A DNA stretch of 64,000 bases from Diphasiastrum complanatum (GCA_029204225.1 CM055109.1:6406911-6470910), one strand, 5' to 3'. Counted from the first letter of the stretch, positions 1-11,364 are shown. Notes: generated from the letters alone by a model not told the origin. Translations and numbers: made by a program.

Positions 1-611
1 GGCTAAAATTATAAATAGTTTTGGTTCTGGAGTTTCACACGTGTGAACCAGGCCACAATGTTTTTATTTACTGTATTTTTTCAGTATGATGAAGTGTCAA
101 ACTTCATACCCTTCAAAATGAGACCATTTTGATGTATTTTGGTCATATAAGCCATTTTTAGCTATTTTTCCTATATAGGGAATATCTAGGGTCAAGTACC
201 TTCTAGAGAGAGGAGAGAGAGTCATCTTCCTCATCCATAAATAGTAGGGAAGTCGTGGAGAACAGGTTGGAGAAACCTTTTGTATGCTTCATTGAGATCA
301 ATAGATCATTGTCATTGTTTCTTCCTCCATTGAGAGCATTGTTGTGTGTATTGTCTTCAAGCTATTGTGTATGATCTTAGGTGCTTTCCAAAAGTGATAG
401 GCTGATGTATTATGGACTGTATAATGCTATTTTGGGCCGCACTTGATGTTTATGGAAGTTTCCATTTGTGATAAATGCTTTTTGATCAAGTTCTTTGCAT
501 TCTAGGTAGCATAGAATGTGTTGCCAATTCCTAGCTTATGTAGTTTGGAGTGCAAGCATTCAAGCCAATGATCTTGGAGTTTAGATCCACTTAGGATCTG
601 TATTTTTCACA
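1..611 (+). repeat. Copia-A family LTR, cut by the left edge of the window
   Basis: This is the reverse complement of the two LTRs of Copia-A (5602-6256 and 11377-12031), lacking about the first 45 bases because the window starts inside it. It ends in TTTTTCACA at 611. By eye it differs from the Copia-A LTR at only a few positions (near 11, 254 and 452). It contains the CACACGTGTG palindrome near 38-47 and a TATA-like ATAAATAG near 238. It may be a solo LTR or the 3' LTR of an element lying to the left; the missing left flank prevents a choice. It sits inside the protease region of Gypsy-1. Confidence 0.9.
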
Positions 612-3600
612 GGTTCCGGGGTTAATATCATTTCCACATCCCTCATGATGGAATGGAACCTACTTGTCAGCTTTGAATGGCTGATCAAAGTGTGGTCCGA
701 CCTACCGGTTTCCTTCCGCACGTGCTGATCAAACTAGGAGGTCTCAAATTTTATGTTGACCTTGTAGTACTTGATATGCCCAATAATGCCTATTCTTATA
801 CTTGGTCGTCCGTGGCTCACCAATGCACGAGTCATTCATGACTGGAGCAAAGGCCAAGTCACTTTTGGTAATCGTGACAATTCTGTCACAATTGAATCAA
901 CTGGTAAACTCAAACCTGCACGCATTCATGATGAGAGATCCTCAACCACCAACTCAATATTTGAGCCATACCAGTCCAGCCATGAAAAAGATCATTATGT
1001 TAAATCTACTGATATCATAAACTGGAGTCACAGTCTAGCTACCATTGATTGTGTGAATGCCAATTACTGTGCTCAACATCAGGATAATTGTATTTCTCCA
1101 CACCCGATCGATCATGACCTGATCTGGATACACCCATCATCAATATCAATTTTGTTGATATTCTTCCACACCATGATGAGCTACTAAATGTTGCATGGCT
1201 ACCTACTAATGAATCAGACGATTTATCCATTGATGATAAGAATGTCTTACAAATTCAGAATTGCCCAGAAGATATGGACATTTCTGATATTCAGATCCTC
1301 AACTATATGGAAGCCCTTCCCCGGAAGACCTATCCGCAACATGCTTCCAAGGTGGAATCAGATGCCAAGGTTGCAAGTGAAAAACCTGAGACAAAATTCT
1401 ACCGTCCCAAATGCCCACACTATCCATGGGATCTCTGTGAAGAGGAGACTACCTTTCGAATTGATGACAAGATCCTCCATGACATACCAACTATCTCTCC
1501 ACCACCAAAACCTCAACTACGTGGTCATACTATGAAAGAGAAAATGAAAAAACCACTTCAAATTCAACTGTTGGGTGACCTCACAACTATTCGGGAAGTC
1601 CCTGAGACTGCCTCTAGCCCTACACCCATCCCCGAAAAAACATCATCTTGGCAAGATAAAGGCAAGGCCCCCCTCGAATCTCCAGCCCATGATGTTCCTG
1701 CATATTTTAAAGACTATACGATCGAGGATGTCACAATCAAATTACCCCAAGCTCAACATGAGCCCACTGGTAATTCACCCTACAGAGGCCCTGCACAAAC
1801 CATAACCCTTTCCCTAAGTGAGCCAAATGAAACCAACGAATATCTTGTCCACATCGGAGCTCATCTCAATCGCGAACAACGAAGATTGCCTGGACCTATA
1901 AAGACATGAAAGGTGTCTCACCCCAAGTAGTTGTGCATCTTATCCCACTTAAACCGGGTGCGAGGCCCACTGCGAGTCGTCCGTACAGATGCAATCTCAT
2001 CTATAAGGCCAAGATCAAAGAAGAATTACAATGCCTTTTAGATGCGGGATTTATATATGAAATTGAACATACTGAGTGGGTCTCCCCAATTGTCATCGTC
2101 CCTAAGAAAATGGAAAACTCCGGATCTATGTCGATTTTAAGAAACTTAACGCCGTCACTGAACGTGATCATTTTCCATTACCTTTCGGAGAATCCATCTT
2201 AGAAAATCTAGCAGGAGATGAGGCTTACTCCTTCTTAGATGGCTTTAGCAGATATAATATGATCCAAATCATTGAAGAAGATCAACACAAAACCACCTTT
2301 GCCACAGAATGGGGAACCTTCTGTTGGAAAGTCATGCCTTTTGTGCTCTGCAATGTTCCTAGCACCTTCCAACGTGTTATGCAAGTGGCATTTTCTCAGC
2401 AGATGGGCGATACCTTAGAAGTTTACTAGGACGATTTAGGAGCACATTCCGAAGAAATACGTCATTTGTCTGTGCTCAAAATTTTTTTTATCCAATGTCA
2501 ACGCTTCAGTATCACTCTTAATCCTAAAAAAGGGCAGATTTGGGTAACCCATGGTATTGTGTTAGGACATATTATCTCACAAAATGGCATTGCCACTGAC
2601 CCTGAAAAGATCCTTATCATTCAAAATCTACCGGAACCGCGTACGATACATGAAGTTTACTCCTTCCTTGGCTACGCCAACTACTATCGGTGCTTTATTT
2701 TCGAGTTTGCTAACAAAGCCTGCTTAATCTACAAAGTAGTTGTAGTTCCCAAATGGACGGATGAACAATGCGTCGTCTTTAATCACCTCAAAGAAGCCCT
2801 TACCAAAGCACCCATCCTCCGGGCTCCTAATTATTCTAAAGAATTCCATGTGCATATCGATGCATCCAAGTATGCCATTGGAGCAGTGCTCACCCAACCG
2901 GGAGAATTCAAAAAGGATTACCCAATTGTTTTCTTAGTCGACAAATGATACCTGCTGAAGTCAATTATACCACCACTGAATGCGAAGCCTTGGCAATGGT
3001 ATATGCGGTCCAGAAGTTTCGCCATTATCTTCTAGGAAAAATCTTTGTGTTCTTCACTGATCATCAAGCATTGTTGTATCTCATCAACAAGACCTGCACC
3101 ACAGGTCGTATTACTAGATGGATCCTATTATTGAGAGAATTTGAGTTTAGGATCGTGGTTCGTAAGGGAGTTCAGCATTTTTTAGCTAATCATCTATCCC
3201 GAATCCCTAACCTTCCTATCCTTGATCAAGGCGTCAACGATGATTTACCAGATGCAATCCTTTTTCAAGTTGACTCTACACCTGTATGGGCTAAGGAAAT
3301 TATCGAATATTTAACTTCAAGATAGATGGATTCTTCCTTTTCTAAACCCGAACAACGAGCGTTGGTCCTCAAAACTAAACCTTATACATTAATTGCAGGA
3401 CAACTCTACAAGCAAGGGTTAGATGGAATTATCCGACAATGTCTTACTGAAGGAGAAATCCCCTCTGTAATTTCCCTCACTCGTGAAGGTATTGGTGCCG
3501 GCCATTTCTCTTCTGAAACAACTGCTAAAAAAATCCTCTTGGCCGGTTTCTGGTGGCCAACACTCTTCAAGGATACGCACAATTACACTAAGGCTTGTAA

Positions 3601-4148
3601 TGTCTGCCAATGCACAAAATGCATTCAAAAAACAGACTACATGCCTTTACACCCTGTAACCACTGATCAAGCTTTCCAAAAATGGGGAATTGATTATGTC
3701 GGACCTTTTAGACCTACTGCTTGACACACACAATCTCGTTACATCATAATAGCTACAGACTACTGCACCAAATGGGCTGAAGCAAGTGCTGTTCACAATG
3801 TTGATGCTCGTTCCACCGTCAAATTTCTCTATGAACTAGTTATAGTTCGGTTCGAATGTCCTCTAGAGCTTATCAATGACAGGGGAACACATTTTCTTAA
3901 CTCTGTCATAGCAGGTCTTCTTTCCAAATTTTTTGTAGTACATCGCAAAAGTTCCCCATACTATCCACGCTGCAATGGCCAGGCAGAATCCACCAATAAA
4001 ATCCTTTGTGGCATTCTCACCAAAATCGTCAAATCCAACCTATCTGATTGGGAACTCAAACTCCATGCCGCTATCTGGGCTTATCGCACTACCACGAAGC
4101 GAGCTGCAGGCTTAACCCCCAGCTCACATATGGTCAAGAAGCCATTAT
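612..4148 (+). pseudogene. Gypsy-1 pol, first part: protease tail, RT, RNase H, integrase core (Ty3/gypsy, degenerate)
   Basis: Frames read in order: a protease active-site continuation GSGVNIIST right after the copia LTR; a GRPWL motif near 805; a linker; RT with EHTEWVSPIVIVPKK (about 2065) and SFLDGFSRYN (about 2234); RNase H with HVHIDASKYAIGAVLTQPG (about 2850) and TDHQALLYL (about 3058); integrase with an HHCC finger (GHFSSET to ACNVCQCTK, 3500-3620), the Asp of WGIDYVGP (about 3688), NDRGTHF (about 3878) and the Glu of NGQAESTNK (about 3975). It is broken by frameshifts near 1900, 2120 and 2940 and by stops near 3325 and 3722. The RT box reads Y-stop-D-D: TAG at 2427-2429 replaces the x of YxDD. 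The gag end lies beyond the left edge. Copia-B interrupts it at 4149. Confidence 0.9.
4144..4148. repeat. Left target-site duplication of Copia-B (attat)
   Basis: Pairs with gttat at 22653-22657. The interrupted Gypsy-1 codons read Glu-Ala-Ile-Met across the junction, so the duplication is supported by the coding frame despite one mismatch. Confidence 0.8.
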
Positions 4149-4947
4149 TGACAAAATTTCCAGAATTCACACGTGTGGGGAATGTCCACAAGAGTGACTG
4201 ATCTTAATTAAGCTTTGTGATTGGCACTATAACCTGATTCTAGATTGATCAACAAAATCTAGTTCAGAAGAAATGGCTAATTCACAATCTAGCATGCTAA
4301 TCAACAGAATATAATAGCAATGAATCAAAGAATGAATAAAAAAACAAGATTTCAGTGTATGAGCATTAGCCTCAACACGAGTTAGAGATAGAGAGAGAGC
4401 TAGAGAGATAACAAGCAATATTTGTTTAGATCCAAAATGGCATGAGATAGCTACAAAACTTTGGTTCTTCATCATTGATTGTGTGGAGAGCTACACATAT
4501 TTATGGACTTTGAGGTAGCTCGAGGTAGAACCACATCTATCCATTCCAAAATGACATCTAAAGTGACATCTAGAGTCTATGTGACATTTGTCACTTGTCA
4601 TGCATGAAATTCTACCAACTTTTTACAAGTGTACTAGTTCTAACTAGAAATGTCCAAATCATCATGCATGTGTCCATTACACATTGTGCATGCCTTGCAT
4701 GTCACTATGGATCACTTACAATTAATGCATGTGAATTGCCACGAGTTTCTACAAGCATAATCATGCTAATTCTATGTCTACAAACTATATGCAAGTTGCA
4801 TTTATCAAACTAGATAATACATAACCATGTAGCTCAAGTTCTATGTAGGCCAAACTTGGCATTTTGCATTAATGAGCTACATACTTGCATGGTACAACAT
4901 TTGTAGCAAGCCAAAAAATCAATATGGATTATTTTTCAATTTTAACA
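4149..4947 (-). repeat. Copia-B 3' LTR
   Basis: Starts TGACAAAA and ends TTTTAACA on the + strand. It matches 21928-22652 with several indels; for example, a stretch around 4650-4715 is missing from the right copy. It holds the CACACGTGTG palindrome at 4169-4178, close to the end of the LTR in the sense direction, and an AG-rich GAGAGAGAG run near 4388. Confidence 0.93.
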
Positions 4948-4957
4948 CTCCTCCTAA
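4948..4957 (-). promoter_or_regulatory. Copia-B polypurine tract
   Basis: In the sense direction TAGGAGGAG lies directly against the LTR start TGTTAAAATTG, the expected place for plus-strand priming. Confidence 0.75.
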
Positions 4958-4964
4958 AAATGAT

Positions 4965-5601
4965 CTATATTGATTTGAACATGGATCTTGGTATAACTCC
5001 AAGGTTGGCTCTATGCTTGTTGAAGGAACTTTTGCTCAAAGGTTTGGTGAGCATATCAGCAATGCAAGATGATGTGTCGATGTGCTCCAATTTGATCTCA
5101 CCTCCAATGAGCTTCTCTCTCACGAAGTGATGTGCAACTTCGATATGCTTGCTCCTTGCATGGAATATTGGGTTGTTGGCAAGGGTTTGAACTGAAATGT
5201 TGTCACACATGATCATAGGTATATCTTCTTCCATAATTATCTCTAGCTCCACTAGTAACCTCTTGATCCAAAGCACTTCCTTTGTTGTTGTAGTGAGTGC
5301 CTTGTACTCAGCTTCACATGATGAGAGTGATACAGTATCTTGCTTTTTGGAAAGCCAAGACATCAAATTTCCTCCAAGATATATAAGCACTTGTAGATTT
5401 TTTATCTGCTCTATCACTTGCAAAATCCGAGTCAGAATAACCAATAATAAAAAGATCTTCAATTTTATACAATAAACCAAAATTAAAAGTTGAAGATATA
5501 TATCTAAACACTCTCTTGGCCTTTTTCCAATGATAAACTGAAGGATTTTGCATAGCCTGGCTCAACTTATGAACACTAAAGCTTATGTCAGGTCTAGTTA
5601 T
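4965..5601 (-). pseudogene. Copia-B RNase H end of gag-pol
   Basis: Two frames carry the copia RNase H: LSQAMQNPSVYHWKKAKRV and YSDSDFASDRADKKSTSAY, then after a frameshift near 5370 SLSSCEAEYKALTTTTKE, MIMCDNISVQTLANNPIFHARSKH and ADMLTKPLSK, with a stop at 4965. The catalytic acidic residues (SDSD, EAEY, CDN) are still present. The upstream end is cut at 5601 by the Copia-A insertion; the frame continues at 12037 with the preceding motif SLIWLTITRPD spanning the junction. Confidence 0.92.
5597..5601. repeat. Left TSD of Copia-A (gttat)
   Basis: Exact match to 12032-12036 directly outside the other LTR. Confidence 0.95.
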
Positions 5602-6256
5602 TGTGAAAAATACAGATCCTAAGTGGATCTAAACTCCAAGATCATTGGCTTGAATGCTTGCACTCCAAACTACATAAGCTAGGAATTGGCAACACATTCT
5701 ATGCTACCTAGAATGCAAAGAACTTGATCAAAAAGCATTTATCACAAATGGAAACTTCCATTAACATCAAGTGCGGCCCAAAATAGCATTATACAGTCCA
5801 TAATACATCAGCCTACCACTTTTGGAAAGCACCTAAGATCATACACAATAGCTTGAAGACAATACACACAACAATGCTCTCAATGGAGGAAGAAACAATG
5901 ACAATGATCTATTGATCTCAATGAAGCATACAAAAGGTTTCTCCAACCTGTTCTCCATGACTTCCCTACTATTTATGGATGAGGAAGATGACTCTCTCTC
6001 CTCTCTCTAGAAGGTACTTGACCCTAGATATTCCCTATATAGGAAAAATAGCTAAAAATGGCTTATATGACCAAAATACATCAAAATGGTCTCATTTTGA
6101 AGGGTATGAAGTTTGACACTTCATCATACTGAAAAAATACAGTAAATAAAAACATTGTGGCCTGGTTCACACGTGTGAAACTCCAGAACCAAAACTATTT
6201 ACAATTTTAGCCAATTTAGGCCTCAAACTAGCTAGGAAATGTTGACAATTTTCACA
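5602..6256 (-). repeat. Copia-A 3' LTR
   Basis: Begins TGTGAAAAATACAG and ends CAATTTTCACA on the + strand, 655 bp. It contains the CACACGTGTG palindrome at 6167-6176 and a TATA-like element at 5969-5978 (sense CCATAAATAG). The gag-pol stop codon lies inside it (6252-6254). Confidence 0.97.
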
Positions 6257-9200
6257 CTCCCTCTTCAACATTGGATGCTAGTTTCAACATAGTCTTTGAG
6301 CACATTCCAAGATTAGATCTATGCATTAAATATAGGTCCTTTCCCAATGGTTTGGTGAAGATATCAGCCACACACTCCTTTGAAGAGACATGTTGAAGCT
6401 CCACCTCTTTGGCAATGACTTGATCTCTCACAAAATGGTGAGCAATCTCAATGTGCTTGCTCCTTGCATGAAAAACAGGATTGCTTGCCAAGCTTTGGGC
6501 TGAAAGGTTATCACAAAGTATGATTGGAGTCTTCTCTGGTTCCAGCAAGTGAAGATCCAATAACATCCTCTTGATCCAAAGAATCTCCTTGGTGCATGTT
6601 GTTAATGCCTTGTACTCGGCTTCGGTGGAAGATAGAGAGATAGTTGGTTGCTTCTTTGATAGCCATGAGACCACTCCATCTCCAAGATAGATTGCAAAGG
6701 CACTTGTTGACTTCCTATCCATTTGATCACCTGCAAAATCTGAATCTGAAAATCCACAAAGGTTAGGTGTAGTACCTCCATACAAGATGCCAAAATCTCT
6801 AGATCCCGAGATGTATCTAAGTACTCTCTTTCCTAGCTTCCAATGAGCCTCACTAGGATCTTGCATAAATTGACTTAGTTTACCAACCACAAAGCTTAGA
6901 TCAGGTCTTGTGATGGTTAACCATATAAGAGATCCTATTAGCTTTCTATAGAGAGTAATGTCCTTGAAGGATCTTTCATTACTTCTTGTAGTTAGCTTTA
7001 CATTTGATTCCATAGGAGTAGAAACAACTTTACAATCTTCCATATGAAACCTTTTTAGAATAGAGTTAACATACTTTTCTTGACATATGAATGTAGATTT
7101 AGAAGTTCTAATAATCTCTATTCCTAAGATATAATGAAGTTTACCAAGATCTTGAATTTCAAACTCTCTTTTGAGTGCCATCTTGATTTCATCTATATCT
7201 AGATTGTTACCACCACTTAAGATAATGTCATCAACATAGATCAAAAGTAAAGTGATATCATTTTCATTCAATCTAAAGTAGAGAGAATGATCATACTCAC
7301 TCATAACAAAGTTTTGAGAAAGTAAGAAGGAATTGAGCTTAGCATACCAACTCCTTGGTGCTTGCTTTAGCCCATACAAACTCTTTTGGAGATAGCACAC
7401 ATGATTAGGCTCATCATGTGAAACATAGCCCTCGGGTTGCTCCATGTAAATATCTTCTTCAAGATCACCATTCAAGAAGGCATTAGTAACATCCATTTGC
7501 CACATATCCCAATCATAAAGAGTTGCAAGAGAGATTAGGATTCGAATAGTTACCATCTTTGCCACGGGTGCAAAGGTCTCATCATAGTCAATACCATATT
7601 CTTGAGCATACCCCTTTGCCACCAACCTTGCCTTGTACTTGTTGATTGATCCATCTTGATTTGTCTTGATCTTGAAGATCCACTTACAACCAATTGCCTT
7701 CTTGTCCTTTGGAAGCTTTACCAACCTCCATGTGTTGCTTTTGATGAGTGCTTGATGCTCATGATCCATGGCTTGGATCCATTCCTTCTTTTGAATTGCT
7801 TCACCTACACAAGTTGGTTCATCAAAAGAGGTAAGAAAAGCAAAGTTAGAGTTGTCCACCACTTGCTTTCCTTTTTCATCATAGGTTAGCCTTGATGGCT
7901 TAGCCCTTTGCCTTTGAGTCTTCCTTGAAGTTTGCTTTGGAGTGGCATCTTCATCTTCATCCAAGACATCTTGCACATCATGATGATTAGTAGGCACATC
8001 AACATCAACATCAACAACATTGGAAACATTCTCTTCATGAAAGATGACATCCCTACTTATGACAACTTTCTTTGTAGAAGGAATGTACACTTTGTAAGCC
8101 TTGCTTACTTCACTATAGCCAACAAACACACCCTTCTTTGATGAAGGATCTTCTTTAGTTCTATCATCAAGTGTGATATTGACAAAACATGTACATCCAA
8201 AGATCCTACAATGCTTGACACTCGGCCTTCTACCATAAAGAACCTCATGAGGAGTTTTACCATCCAAGGAAGCACTTGTCCATCTATTACATAGATAGTT
8301 AGCACATGCTAAAGCTTCCCCCCAAAAAGACTTAGCAAGATTAGCATGTAGTCTCATTGCCTTGGCACATTCACAAAGGGTTCTATTCTTCCTCTCGGCC
8401 ACTCCATTCTGTTGTGGAGTCCTAGGACTAGACATCTCCCTCTTAATCCCATGTGCTATACAAAAGTCTTTGAACCTATTTGAGGTGTATTCCCCTCCAT
8501 TATTAGATCTTAAGCATTTGATCTTTGTATTGAATTGGTTTTCCATTTCATTCTTGAACTTGACAAATGCAGCAAACACTTCATCCTTACTTTTAAGAAG
8601 ATAGATCCAAGTATACCTACTAAAGTCATCAATGAAAGTTGCATACATCTTTGCCCCACCATTGCTAGTTGTACTAGAAGAATGAATATCAGAATGCACA
8701 AGTTGAAAAGCTTCTTTAGATCTAGAAGTAGATCTAGAATAAGCAAGTCTATGAGATTTGGACAAGGCACAATGTTCACAAACACTATTGTTTGCAACAA
8801 GACTTTTAGGGAGACCAAGAACAAGCTCTTTCTTTGCCATTACCTCCAAAGATTTGAAGTTGGGATGGCCCAACCTCTTGTGCCAAACTTCTTGGTTTGT
8901 CAATTGCTCCCTAGCCATACATCCTTCATGATTAGAGATCACACATGCATCAAGCTTGAAAAGTTTACCATGCCTCCTACCTTGAGCAATCAAGGATCCA
9001 CATTTACTTATCAAACATGCATCTCCAATGAACTCCACATCAAGTCCTTTGTCAATCATTTGACTTACACTAAGCAAATTCTTAGTGATTGAAGGAATGT
9101 ACAAAACATTTTCAAGATTTGCTTTCCTATTTGTTGAAAGGGAAATAGGAATAGTGCCTATGCCTTTGATGTCACATTGACCATCATTTGCAGTGTAGAT

Positions 9201-10205
9201 GATGTTACCTTCTCCCTCATAAGACAATAAGGATGTAAAGTATTCCTTATGTCTTGTCATGTGAGATGAGGCTCCACTATCAATCCACCAAGGATCATTA
9301 TCATCTATGTTGGCTAACAAACTTGAAGTCATAACAAGTGATTCACATGTGTTATGTTCTTCCTCATCTATTGTAAGATTTCCTTGCCTCTCTCCTTGCT
9401 CTCTTTTCTTCTTATAACATTCATTTGCAAAATGACCTTTTATCCCACAATAAAAGCACTTGAACTTTGACTTATTGTTCTTAGTAGAAGAGGAAGAGGA
9501 AGAGTGATCATCATGATCAAAGTTACCACCTTTGGACCATTTCCCTTTGCCTTTACCTTTGCCCTTGAATTTGCCTTTTGTGAAGAAAGCCTCTTCACCT
9601 CCACCTTGCAAGGATGCACCATCAAGCTTTGATTGCAACCTATGTTCTTCAGCCAATAAGATTTCTTGCAAGTCAACCACACTTGGCAAGACTCTTTGAA
9701 TGGCAAAACTTTGCACAAGGTTAGCATGTTCATTTAGCAAACCATTCAACATAACTTGGACTATTTCACCATCTTTTATGTTCTCATCAATGCATGCTAA
9801 ATCATCACTTAGGGACTTAACTCTCAAGATAAATGCATGAGCACTTTCACCCTCTCTTTTCCTACTAGAAAATATTTGTCTCCTTAGGGTCAATACCCTA
9901 GATGTGGACTTTGATTCAAAGAGCTTCTTTAAGGCATTCCATGCCTCACTTGCACTTTGACACTTTCCAACTTCCTTGAGAAGTTCATTTGTAACATTCA
10001 TTTTAATGATATGAAGAGCCCTTTTGGCCTTCTTATCAAACCTTTGTTGCTCTTGAAGTGTGAGAGGTCTCTCTTCAATTTCTGCAACTATGTCCATGAG
10101 TTCATTCAACTCAAGTAAGGACTCCATCCTCACTTTCCAAGTAGAGTAGTTTGATGAACTCAACCTTTCACTAGACTCTAGCATGATCCCACCATTGGAA
10201 GCCAT
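6252..10205 (-). CDS. Copia-A gag-pol polyprotein (1317 aa), intact frame
   Basis: A single ORF from ATG (MASNGG) with domains in copia order. Residues 1-200: Gag of the UBN2/retrotran_gag type. 250-263: zinc knuckle CFYCGIKGHFANEC. 308-317: protease IDSGASSHMT. 441-490: GAG-pre-integrase with HHCC residues (WHKRLGH, CEHCALSKSH). 506-604: integrase core. About 790-1060: RT with YVDD at 990-993. About 1150-1300: RNase H (SDSDFAG, EAEYKAL, CDNLSAQ). Integrase Asp506 (HSDIH) and Glu604 (NGVAERKN) are present. The second catalytic Asp of the usual RSDNGGE is Asn568 (codon AAT at 8502-8504), with the normal 35-residue spacing to Glu604. The Gly-Val-stop end is GTG TGA, where TGTGA is the LTR start. 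Length is normal for copia gag-pol. Confidence 0.97.
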   Translation of the reverse strand: MASNGGIMLESSERLSSSNYSTWKVRMESLLELNELMDIVAEIEERPLTLQEQQRFDKKAKRALHIIKMNVTNELLKEVGKCQSASEAWNALKKLFESKSTSRVLTLRRQIFSSRKREGESAHAFILRVKSLSDDLACIDENIKDGEIVQVMLNGLLNEHANLVQSFAIQRVLPSVVDLQEILLAEEHRLQSKLDGASLQGGGEEAFFTKGKFKGKGKGKGKWSKGGNFDHDDHSSSSSSTKNNKSKFKCFYCGIKGHFANECYKKKREQGERQGNLTIDEEEHNTCESLVMTSSLLANIDDNDPWWIDSGASSHMTRHKEYFTSLLSYEGEGNIIYTANDGQCDIKGIGTIPISLSTNRKANLENVLYIPSITKNLLSVSQMIDKGLDVEFIGDACLISKCGSLIAQGRRHGKLFKLDACVISNHEGCMAREQLTNQEVWHKRLGHPNFKSLEVMAKKELVLGLPKSLVANNSVCEHCALSKSHRLAYSRSTSRSKEAFQLVHSDIHSSSTTSNGGAKMYATFIDDFSRYTWIYLLKSKDEVFAAFVKFKNEMENQFNTKIKCLRSNNGGEYTSNRFKDFCIAHGIKREMSSPRTPQQNGVAERKNRTLCECAKAMRLHANLAKSFWGEALACANYLCNRWTSASLDGKTPHEVLYGRRPSVKHCRIFGCTCFVNITLDDRTKEDPSSKKGVFVGYSEVSKAYKVYIPSTKKVVISRDVIFHEENVSNVVDVDVDVPTNHHDVQDVLDEDEDATPKQTSRKTQRQRAKPSRLTYDEKGKQVVDNSNFAFLTSFDEPTCVGEAIQKKEWIQAMDHEHQALIKSNTWRLVKLPKDKKAIGCKWIFKIKTNQDGSINKYKARLVAKGYAQEYGIDYDETFAPVAKMVTIRILISLATLYDWDMWQMDVTNAFLNGDLEEDIYMEQPEGYVSHDEPNHVCYLQKSLYGLKQAPRSWYAKLNSFLLSQNFVMSEYDHSLYFRLNENDITLLLIYVDDIILSGGNNLDIDEIKMALKREFEIQDLGKLHYILGIEIIRTSKSTFICQEKYVNSILKRFHMEDCKVVSTPMESNVKLTTRSNERSFKDITLYRKLIGSLIWLTITRPDLSFVVGKLSQFMQDPSEAHWKLGKRVLRYISGSRDFGILYGGTTPNLCGFSDSDFAGDQMDRKSTSAFAIYLGDGVVSWLSKKQPTISLSSTEAEYKALTTCTKEILWIKRMLLDLHLLEPEKTPIILCDNLSAQSLASNPVFHARSKHIEIAHHFVRDQVIAKEVELQHVSSKECVADIFTKPLGKDLYLMHRSNLGMCSKTMLKLASNVEEGV
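6257..6266 (-). promoter_or_regulatory. Copia-A polypurine tract
   Basis: Sense GAAGAGGGAG abuts the 3' LTR and also encodes the last residues (EEGV) of gag-pol. Confidence 0.85.
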
Positions 10206-11364
10206 GATTCTAATGTTTCTTCAACTTTTAGGTTCTGTCCTAAAGCACTTAGCACTCACTTTTCTCTCAACAAATGATAGATAAAGAGATCTATGAAGAT
10301 TTAGGACCCTAAAACACTTCTATCTTGAACCTAGATGGTTTCCAAGCATAGAAAGGAAGATTGAAACACATGCAACACTTTGCACACACTAAGAATGGAT
10401 TACAAAATCAAACCAACCTGAACACACTCTTGCTTAAGCTCTCAAACTTTCCAGCAAGTGACCAAATCAAGTTATGGTGTGAAGAGTTACTTGCATTCTT
10501 AGAAAATACCCAAAACTAGGATGCCAAGATTACCTAGTAATGAACAAACTTGATCAACATATGATCAACACACTAAGATATTGATTCAACCTGTAAAACC
10601 ACATGTAAACCACACTTCTAAAAGTTTATAAACTCCAGCAAGTGATAAATACAAGATTTAGAGGTGAATGAATGAGCACACTTAGTGAATCACAAGACTA
10701 GCTTCACTATCTTGTCAAATCTTGGTGTTTAGATGTAGATCTAAGATCACTTCACATGAGAATGTTCCTCAACCTGTTAAGAACCTGAAAACACACTTGC
10801 ATAATGGTTAACACCTTCCAGCAAATGCTCCAATCAAATTACATAAGGAGAGTTACTTACATGCTCAACAAAGTACACCAAAATTTATGCCAAAATTGAT
10901 GACAATCTTTACAATATGCTCTTCACAATGGAGCTTACAATATGTTCACCCAAAAAGGGGATCTTTCATCCAAATGGGAGCTTTGCTCAGCCTTTAGGAG
11001 AATTACAACTCACTCAAAAGAGCATTTGTCATCCACTTAAGGAGAAGTTTCATCCACTTAAGAAGAGTGTTCATCCAAGAATGGAGATTGTCAACAATAG
11101 GATTGAAAAGAACATTGTTAGTATTGAATATGCACAAGCCTCACAATCACAAATGATTAGGTGTTATGATCTGATCCAAAATAGTTTCTTTTCAGCCTCT
11201 GATCTTCAATAGACCTGAAATATGCTTTTGATCCACAAGTTCAACTCACAAAACAAAGGTTAGTAATATTTGATCAACAAAGCAATGCAAAATCATGCTA
11301 GAACTTGATCAAACATCCAAATATCACCAAAAATGGAATACTTACTGTAAATAGAAGCCAACCA
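10206..11364 (-). other. Copia-A untranslated leader with degenerate internal repeats
   Basis: About 1.16 kb between PBS and gag ATG, with no convincing gene. Three diverged segments share the order CAACCTG, then TCCAGCAA(G/A)TG, then ACAAG or AATCAA blocks (starting near 10418, 10588 and 10772). A second set of short repeats around 10963-11095 repeats TCATCCA followed by CTTAAG at roughly 20-30-bp spacing. The 98-codon + strand frame here is antisense and looks like a product of these repeats. Confidence 0.7.

Noticed and set aside
1-611. Host promoter or gene upstream of the first frames
   Set aside because: It is a copia LTR almost identical to those of Copia-A.
4227-4475. 82-codon minus-strand frame
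   Set aside because: Lies wholly within the Copia-B LTR and is not kept in the other LTR copy.
10916-11212. 98-codon + strand frame
   Set aside because: Antisense in the Copia-A leader; made of short repeats.
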